In this document: positions 36,236 to 64,000 of the stretch, piece after piece | Layout of the letters: each line of letters begins with the position of its first letter | Position numbering within the stretch: the first letter of the stretch is position 1 | DNA from: Echinometra lucunter | Lineage: Eukaryota; Echinodermata; Echinoidea; Camarodonta; Echinometridae | Direction of reading: 5' to 3' | NCBI GenBank assembly: GCA_029962745.1 | Contig: CM057157.1 | Span: 25,145,460-25,209,459, forward strand | DNA: 64,000 bases | Made by a program: the position numbers and the translations under genes | Notes under the pieces: model-generated | What the model was told of the DNA's origin: nothing | What the model saw: only the letters and a program-made list of their open reading frames with translations | Database searches by the model: none

Positions 36236-37875
36236 TGGGCGTGACTGAATTGTAACGATGAATACCAGTCCATTGCCATCGTGAAACTAAAAAATTTAGG
36301 AAACCATCTATCTTACCCAGCATACCTTCTTTAATTTCCCTCTGCTCTGGCTTTGCAGTAACCTGGCCAAATTCAATGACCATGTTTTTATTGGCAACTG
36401 GATCCTAGACTAGTTTTTCGAAGGTATAGTCTGATCATTCTTTTACCTGCATGGTCTAATCTCTGATCTAAAGTAAAGGTTATTTAACATTACAAAGATC
36501 TAAACAACAACATAGTAACTTTTCAGTTGACATGGTTTATGGCAATTTTGATGACAATTTCATTTTAGTCAAAACTTTTAAAAACTTCACCAACGTTAAC
36601 CTTAAATGTTAAAGAAACCAGTCCGAGTGGCAGTCATCCATTTGCACAAATACACTCGTGAAGCTGTGTACCTACAGTAGTTGGTTGAGAAGGAAGAAGA
36701 GACCATGTGACATGTGTGATCATGGTGATGATATGAAGAGCTACACATACCAAATAGAGTGATGGTAGTTCCCATTTTCATGACAGTACGGTACGCTACC
36801 GTCTGTGTGAGTAAAGTGTACAGTAGGGCAAACTCAAAGAATAGGGTACCAGACATGTACATGCTGTATTCCTTTCGTACATGTATGTGCAGGTAAATGT
36901 AGCCTAGCGCCAGCAGGGATGATATGCACAAGATTCCGCGCTGAAACATTTGTGATTTTGATGGCATTTGTGGCCAAAATCAAAATTATTTTTATGATTT
37001 CATCAAATAACCGGGAGTCTGAGAGATGAGAGGCCAATGTGAGAACATGATTACTTGATAAAAACAAATACTGTATTTGAAAATCATGTTTAACTCGATT
37101 ATGGCCTTGCCCTTGTCAAATACTTCAGGTTACAGCTGTCACAGTGTGCATACATGTACCTGGTTTCCTATTCTCTGGATTTGCCAGTGGTAGTAAACTA
37201 ATACTAGACTTTACAATTACATGTACATGTGTGCTTGTGGGACATGTTATGTGTAGGACAGGTTTAACCACATTGATTGTATTTCTCAAGGGTACATGTA
37301 GAGTGACTCTAGTTTATTTCTCATTCATTTATTCATGATAACCCTGCATAGTGTGAGTGCATTTTAGACAACATGACGTGTGTAATGCTGCAGCTCGTAA
37401 GGGTTATATGGAGGCAGATCTATGAGAGTTTAAAGGTACAGCCTTAGGAGATCCCTTTTGCAGCCCCCAAATTCAACTTCATATCTAGCTTGTCCATTTG
37501 TAGAGGTAGGTTATTAAGATCTTCCCTCAAAATAACAAAACTGTAAACTTCTTGTTAATGGGACAAAAATGAAAAATAAATTTCAGTTTGACAAATGATG
37601 TGCCTACATACAAATTATGTGAAAGGACATCTTTTCCAGTTTGGTGATGTACCTGCACATTTGTACATGTCCAGGAATATTCCAGGGAACATGTAACGTT
37701 ATGCGCCACACACATCACTCGCTCCCATACCCACACTGATCCTGATCTGGACACATTTCTTGGCGCTGACACTCGTCTATTGAATATTCATTGTTTGAAT
37801 TTAAGCTGTTGTAATGGTTCGAAGGGATTTGGGATAGTTTTTCATTTCTTACACGTTGCAAAGCCTATGACTATA

Positions 37876-38106
37876 AGCCCTGTCCCATACTTCCGTTGAA
37901 TGATTCCGTCTGAGAAACGAATGCGTACGTTTATTGGACTTTTTAAATTCGTTCTTCAGCTGGTTTACAGACTTATCTAGACATTGGCAGATGGCGCTAG
38001 TTCATGGCCACAAATTTTTGAATTGGCCTCCGTCTGACACTGTCTAACATAAATATTTAGACGGAGGCAGACGGAATCGTTAAACGGTAGTATGGGACAG
38101 GGCCTT
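37876..38106. mobile_element. ~230-bp MITE with CCCTGTCCCATACT ends
   Basis: gccctgtcccatacttccgt at the left and acggtagtatgggacagggc at the right are inverted repeats that extend to gattccgtctg, about 38 bases in all. Confidence 0.85.
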
Positions 38107-38385
38107 ATGATATTTCATACACATGATCAGTGTATTTGATCCTTGTAAGTTTTATGAAGTTTCCAAAGAAATTGCGAATGGGATCTCCTACATACATGTA
38201 CATACCTTTAAATTAGCTGTTGCTAGGCGTTGCTGTTAGATACTTAATTTCAGCTTGTAAACATGTAACAAACAATAGATTTTTATTTTCTATTACCTAT
38301 ATTCTCTATAGATATTTATTTTCTATTACCGGTATAATGAGAGTGCACTTTTCATGCCCGAGTAATGTACATTAACAGGACTAGG

Positions 38386-38596
38386 GGGTGTTTCACAAAG
38401 ATTTAAGTTTGACTTAAGTCACACTTAAATTCCTACTTGTGTGCTCTATATTACGCATCACCCCATTGGTCAGATCATGCTCAGGGGATGCGCACTATTG
38501 GAAGTCTATCAGTGAGATTACGCGTTAACTACTGGATGCACATTGGCGCTTAAGCATAACTCAAGTCAAACTTAACTCTTTGTGAAACACCCCCCT
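38386..38596. mobile_element. 211-bp GTGTTTCACAAAG MITE
   Basis: GGGGGTGTTTCACAAAGATT at the left and ctctttgtgaaacaccccc at the right are inverted repeats; aagtttgacttaagt extends the stem. Possible TA flanks. Confidence 0.85.
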
Positions 38597-38962
38597 GTAT
38601 TTTGTAAAAACTTACACTTTCACATTTTCACATACTCTGATTTATGGTCATGAGTAGTAGGAGATTATGCTGGAAAAAATTAAACGTTGCAACATGACAA
38701 ACATTTTTTTGGGGGGCAGACATAAATCTGTAATATTTTGACTGCACATACAAAGGGGGAGGGGGGGGGGGGTTAAAGTTACAGTATGAAAGATTAATGC
38801 AGAAAATTTTTATGGCTGTAAAGCCAAGAATAGGAATTAGAATGTGGTCTCTTTTACTTGTAAAACTGATATTTTCTAGAAGAAAAAAAAAGATAACCCA
38901 TATTGAAGACACTTTGCCTGAGATTGGTCTATCTCGGGGCTTTCAAACCATGTGAGGTATAA

Positions 38963-39150
38963 CAGGGAAAAAAATACACGGGGGCTCAGGGCAAATTCGC
39001 ACCCGAAATGCCAAAAAGAGCCCTGGAAAACTCAAAAAGAGCTCCTGAAATTCTCGTAGGGTTCAATGTTAACTGTAATGCAATGTAGAAAATTTGGGCC
39101 GGTGGGCTCAAAAAGTAGTCCCGGAAAAAAATTGATTATTTTTTCCCCTG
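38963..39150. mobile_element. 188-bp hAT-type MITE, copy 1
   Basis: CAGGGAAAAAAATACACGGG at the left and ttttttcccctg at the right. The flanks AGGTATAA (38955-38962) and AGGAATAA (39151-39158) form an 8-bp duplication with one difference. Nearly identical to 41517-41705. Confidence 0.85.
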
Positions 39151-39397
39151 AGGAATAACCTGAGTTAACCTCACACCGATACAGGTCTTTATGTACATGT
39201 ATAAGGCTGGCAGCAGTTCCGGACAATGGACAAGTGTTTGAAAGCTTGTGTGAGCTTCAGAGGAGCAAGACTGCTGGTCCAGTATAGTCTGAACATTTCA
39301 CTTGATGAAGTTCACTGAGATCCAAATAAAGGAATAGCCTAGAAATTGGATTTTTATGATGTGAGTTATAGGTTGAGTGGCCTGAGGTAGACCTACA

Positions 39398-39552
39398 TCG
39401 GTCCCCCATATCATAAAACTTGTTATCAACAAGAAGTTACAATACTGTTATAAGCTACTGATATCCTTGTCTCTGATTGGCTGAGAGCAAATTTGACATA
39501 GAATTGTGACAGTGAGTTGTTACTGATAAGAAGTTTTATGAAATGGACCCTG
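39398..39552. mobile_element. ~155-bp MITE with ATAAAACTTGTTATCA stem
   Basis: cccccatatcataaaacttg is mirrored by aagttttatgaaatggaccc. An inner inverted pair (gttatcaacaagaagttac and gttgttactgataagaag) makes it foldback. Confidence 0.7.
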
Positions 39553-40362
39553 GAATATGTAGCATGGGTATAGTGTCTAATAGGTTACTAAATTTATTAT
39601 TTTTTTCATAGAAAATACTAGTTTTCTTTCATAATCCATACATATACATACATGACTGGTCAACACTCTTTTGAGTACCATGCAATGTTGCCCCCAAATT
39701 ACACATTTGCATCATAAAACTGTCAAGCTTTTGAAGGGCCCCTCTGATTGGACGATTTCATGGAGTTCCCCCTGCCCCCCAAAAAGAGAATTTTGTCATG
39801 TTTCAAAGTCAATTATTTTCAGGCATGAAACTCATGCTAACCATCACCATAAGGAAGAGTATGTATTGTTTTACAAATTAATTATCAGTTTGAAATAGAT
39901 CTTTCATTTTCATTGATACCCACATTCTGCTCAGTGCTGATATTCTAGTACATTACAAAAGTAATGGAAATCTTTGAAGGGTTTGGCAGTAGAAGGCTTC
40001 ATGGTACACCATGAATTCTTTCTTGAAACGAGTGTGGTCCTGAAAAGGACCTACTCATGCTCAACGTTAGCATGTTCTTACCGTCCTCAGGAGGAAGGGT
40101 TCAACAATATTAAATGTAGTGCCTGGATATTCATTACACCATTTATACGTGTGTAGGGCTTGTGGCTTAATTTCATGCTTAGTTTACATGTGTTTGTTTC
40201 TGAGAATGTAAGTATGTTAGAGAAAATGTAGAATAGACTACTTTTCATACAAATTCTTGATATGATTAGTTGATTAGATATATATTGTTAGAGCTTGCAG
40301 CCCATTTCTCCAAACTAGTCCAAATTTTCTTTTCTTTTGATTTCATTTCTGTTTTTCATCAG

Positions 40363-40606
40363 CTTTGTATGGTGGCGTACTAGCACTACTTGGCTGCTGT
40401 CTTAAACCCATCCCCCCACCGCATATGGCATCTTTCTGTGTCGCTTTGCTGCCTCTTCTGTCACCGTGTCTGCCTGCCTGTCTGCATCCCTCTCCCTCTA
40501 AATCTTGCATGTGGCTATCTGATGGACGGTTTTGCTCGGGTTTAGCCTGAGAGTCGCTTCTACGGCCTCTGACACAGGAAATTGTGGGTAGGAGGAGTTC
40601 TTCAAG
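40363..40606 (+). promoter_or_regulatory. Probable 5' UTR exon segment of SARA/endofin with an upstream ORF
   Basis: A strong pyrimidine tract and acceptor (gatttcatttctgtttttca, then tcag) end at 40362, 244 bases before the start codon, so a non-coding first exon probably lies upstream. The segment contains a 61-codon upstream ORF (40365-40550) ending before the main ATG. Confidence 0.5.
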
Positions 40607-62302
<21,696 letters not shown>

Positions 62303-64000
62303 GTCAGTCAGTCATTGATAAATTCAGCTGCACAATTTTTATGCTAATTTAAATTGAATAGTTTACACTTTCCTTTTTTAAAAGGCATTGGCTAACTTTG
62401 TTAGCAGCTGATTTAAAAAATTCTCAAACTAAGATGAAACATGTGTATGAGTATGTGTGTTTGTACTCAGAAACCCTGAAACCAACCATAATTTGAAATG
62501 AAAAACTGTTAATACGACGCAAATGCCGATTTTATTAGTGTTGGTCTCATGAGACAAATAGCTAGAGGAGCCAAAACCATTGGCTTCACCTCTCTCCCTG
62601 TACTATAATTGATATGCATACATGTACACACATACACACACCACCGTACTATACATGATATGCATACACATACAGTACACTGTTCAGGTGAACTCTGCAC
62701 GCTCCTTATGTCCAGTCTGTGCAACCGACCACTATATTTTCTTCAAACATTGGTTTACATTTTTAATATTTAAAAATACTTTCCGTCAGCATTATACTTT
62801 GAAACTTTCAGACTGGTATTTTTAAGCTATAACTCTTGTGTTTATACCATTGTCAAGTAGCAAAATGAGATTATTTTAAATTCTCACAATGTTAGCCTTT
62901 AACTTTAAGTAACACCACCATTGTGTGAAACCAAAAAATGCCATTCATTTGATACCTCACTCATAACATATCAAGGAAAAATTTGGAATTATGATCTAAA
63001 TCATCTTACATTTTGTTGTTATTTCCTTTGTATTTTAGCAACTTCAATTGCCAAAATGTCAAATTTACAAAAAAAATTGATATATCAGTTTTGGAAATCA
63101 AATACTTCATTTGCTTCTTTTATATGAATGTGTATTTGCTTATGCATGTAACTGCCAAGTAATATTGTATAGTTTCATAGAATTGAAACCCTAGATACCT
63201 TATGAACTCTATTTCTGTGAGGCTAGGTATATTTGTTGTTATGACATCCTTTTCCTCTGGATGAATTGTGCTTCAAACTATGATATTTAAAAAATGTAGG
63301 GCAACACGCTTTGTTGAAAGAATCAAATAACGAGGAATATTTTTTCAATTGATGTACATGTATATGCAGTATATATATATACATGTAATTTTGTATCTTG
63401 TTTTTTTATATTAGATGTATTCTTTGCAAAGATGGGCAGTAAGATATTGTGTCTGTATTAATTCTTATTAATGTGCTTTTATGCAGAATTCATATTGACT
63501 TGTATATGTCCTTCAGATATTGAAAGAAAGGCCTTAATGGGAATACCATTAATGTGTAGACAGGAAAGACCTTAATAGTAATACCAGAAATGTATGACAG
63601 GAAGTTAATTATTGTTACTGAGTGTGACCAGATAGTTTACCAGGTTTCATATCTTAACCTGTAGCATCACAGGGTTTTCTTAAGCTCTAAGCTCCTCAAA
63701 AGTTAAGCAGAAAACTTGTCGCTTTGCAAGTTTACACATGAAAATAGTGATTATGTATTTTACACTGCATTGCCAATTTAGGGATTTTAATGATGAGCTT
63801 CAATCAAATTGCACCTTATCAAGTAATTTTGTTTTTTTATTCCTGTTTGTGCATAGTTTGTACTTCTTTGCATTCTGGATCGAAAGATACTGCAAATGTG
63901 TCACTGAAAAGAGATACTGCTGTGTGTCAATGCTGTTTATAAAACGGGTTCAAGGATGTAGCCAATAGCGAGTGCGCATGCATGTCATGTGTTCATGCTT
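62303..64000 (+). other. SARA/endofin intron 12, to window end
   Basis: No exon matching the next conserved block of the family (which resembles TGASFFVFSGALK) was found. A decayed TTAA-type fragment (tgccaatttagggattttaa) lies near 63770. Confidence 0.7.

Larger units (their letters stand above)
27260..40362. other. 13-kb intergenic region between ERI3 and SARA/endofin
   Basis: No coding exon was recognised. A diverged ~150-bp tandem duplication (27276-27420 and 27425-27545) lies next to the ERI3 start. Beyond it come a poly(G) run at 28863-28876, CT-rich and ATG/ATA-rich simple repeats, a non-LTR relic, a strong hairpin at 32058, several MITEs, the second 1-kb repeat copy and a hAT element. 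An inverted pair sharing aacccggagaataggggacc at about 28882-28901 and its complement at about 30926-30945 brackets roughly 2 kb and may be the ends of one composite element. The ERI3 and SARA/endofin promoters should lie at the two edges. Confidence 0.6.

Overview
The window is animal nuclear DNA: AT-rich, with short exons joined by canonical GT-AG introns (plus one GC-AG intron), no prokaryotic gene organisation, and a very high load of small DNA transposons, microsatellites and poly(G)/poly(C) runs. Protein similarity recalled from the families, together with the repeat style, suggests a marine invertebrate deuterostome, most likely an echinoderm such as a sea urchin. The species cannot be fixed from the sequence alone.

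Four protein-coding genes are supported by exons whose reading phases join correctly. (1) A minus-strand gene of unknown function has its first five coding exons at 3777-456 and runs off the left edge. (2) A plus-strand EXOSC3/RRP40 gene (RNA exosome cap subunit) has four exons at 6637-12573. (3) A minus-strand ERI3-type DEDDh 3'-5' exoribonuclease has seven exons at 27259-20711. (4) A plus-strand ZFYVE9/ZFYVE16 (SARA/endofin) FYVE-domain gene has coding exons from 40607 to 62302 and runs off the right edge. Its twelfth exon carries an apparent one-base frameshift.

Everything else is intronic or intergenic and is mostly mobile-element debris. There is a large family of TTAA-flanked (piggyBac-type) miniature elements, some nested with a reconstructable empty site. 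There are hAT-type elements with intact 8-bp target duplications, several GTTTCA-type foldback elements, two 3' relics of non-LTR retrotransposons, and two copies of a ~1-kb element. The most striking repeat is a 1.66-kb element downstream of RRP40, made of ~160-bp units that each carry up to four direct AGGTCA half-sites (nuclear-receptor DR1 and DR4 spacing). A 70-bp-arm near-perfect hairpin lies at 32058-32220.

Two of the genes act in RNA 3'-end processing or decay (RRP40, ERI3) and one in endosomal TGF-beta/BMP signalling (SARA/endofin). Nothing in the sequence links them into one pathway. No tRNA, rRNA, CRISPR array or prokaryotic system was seen.
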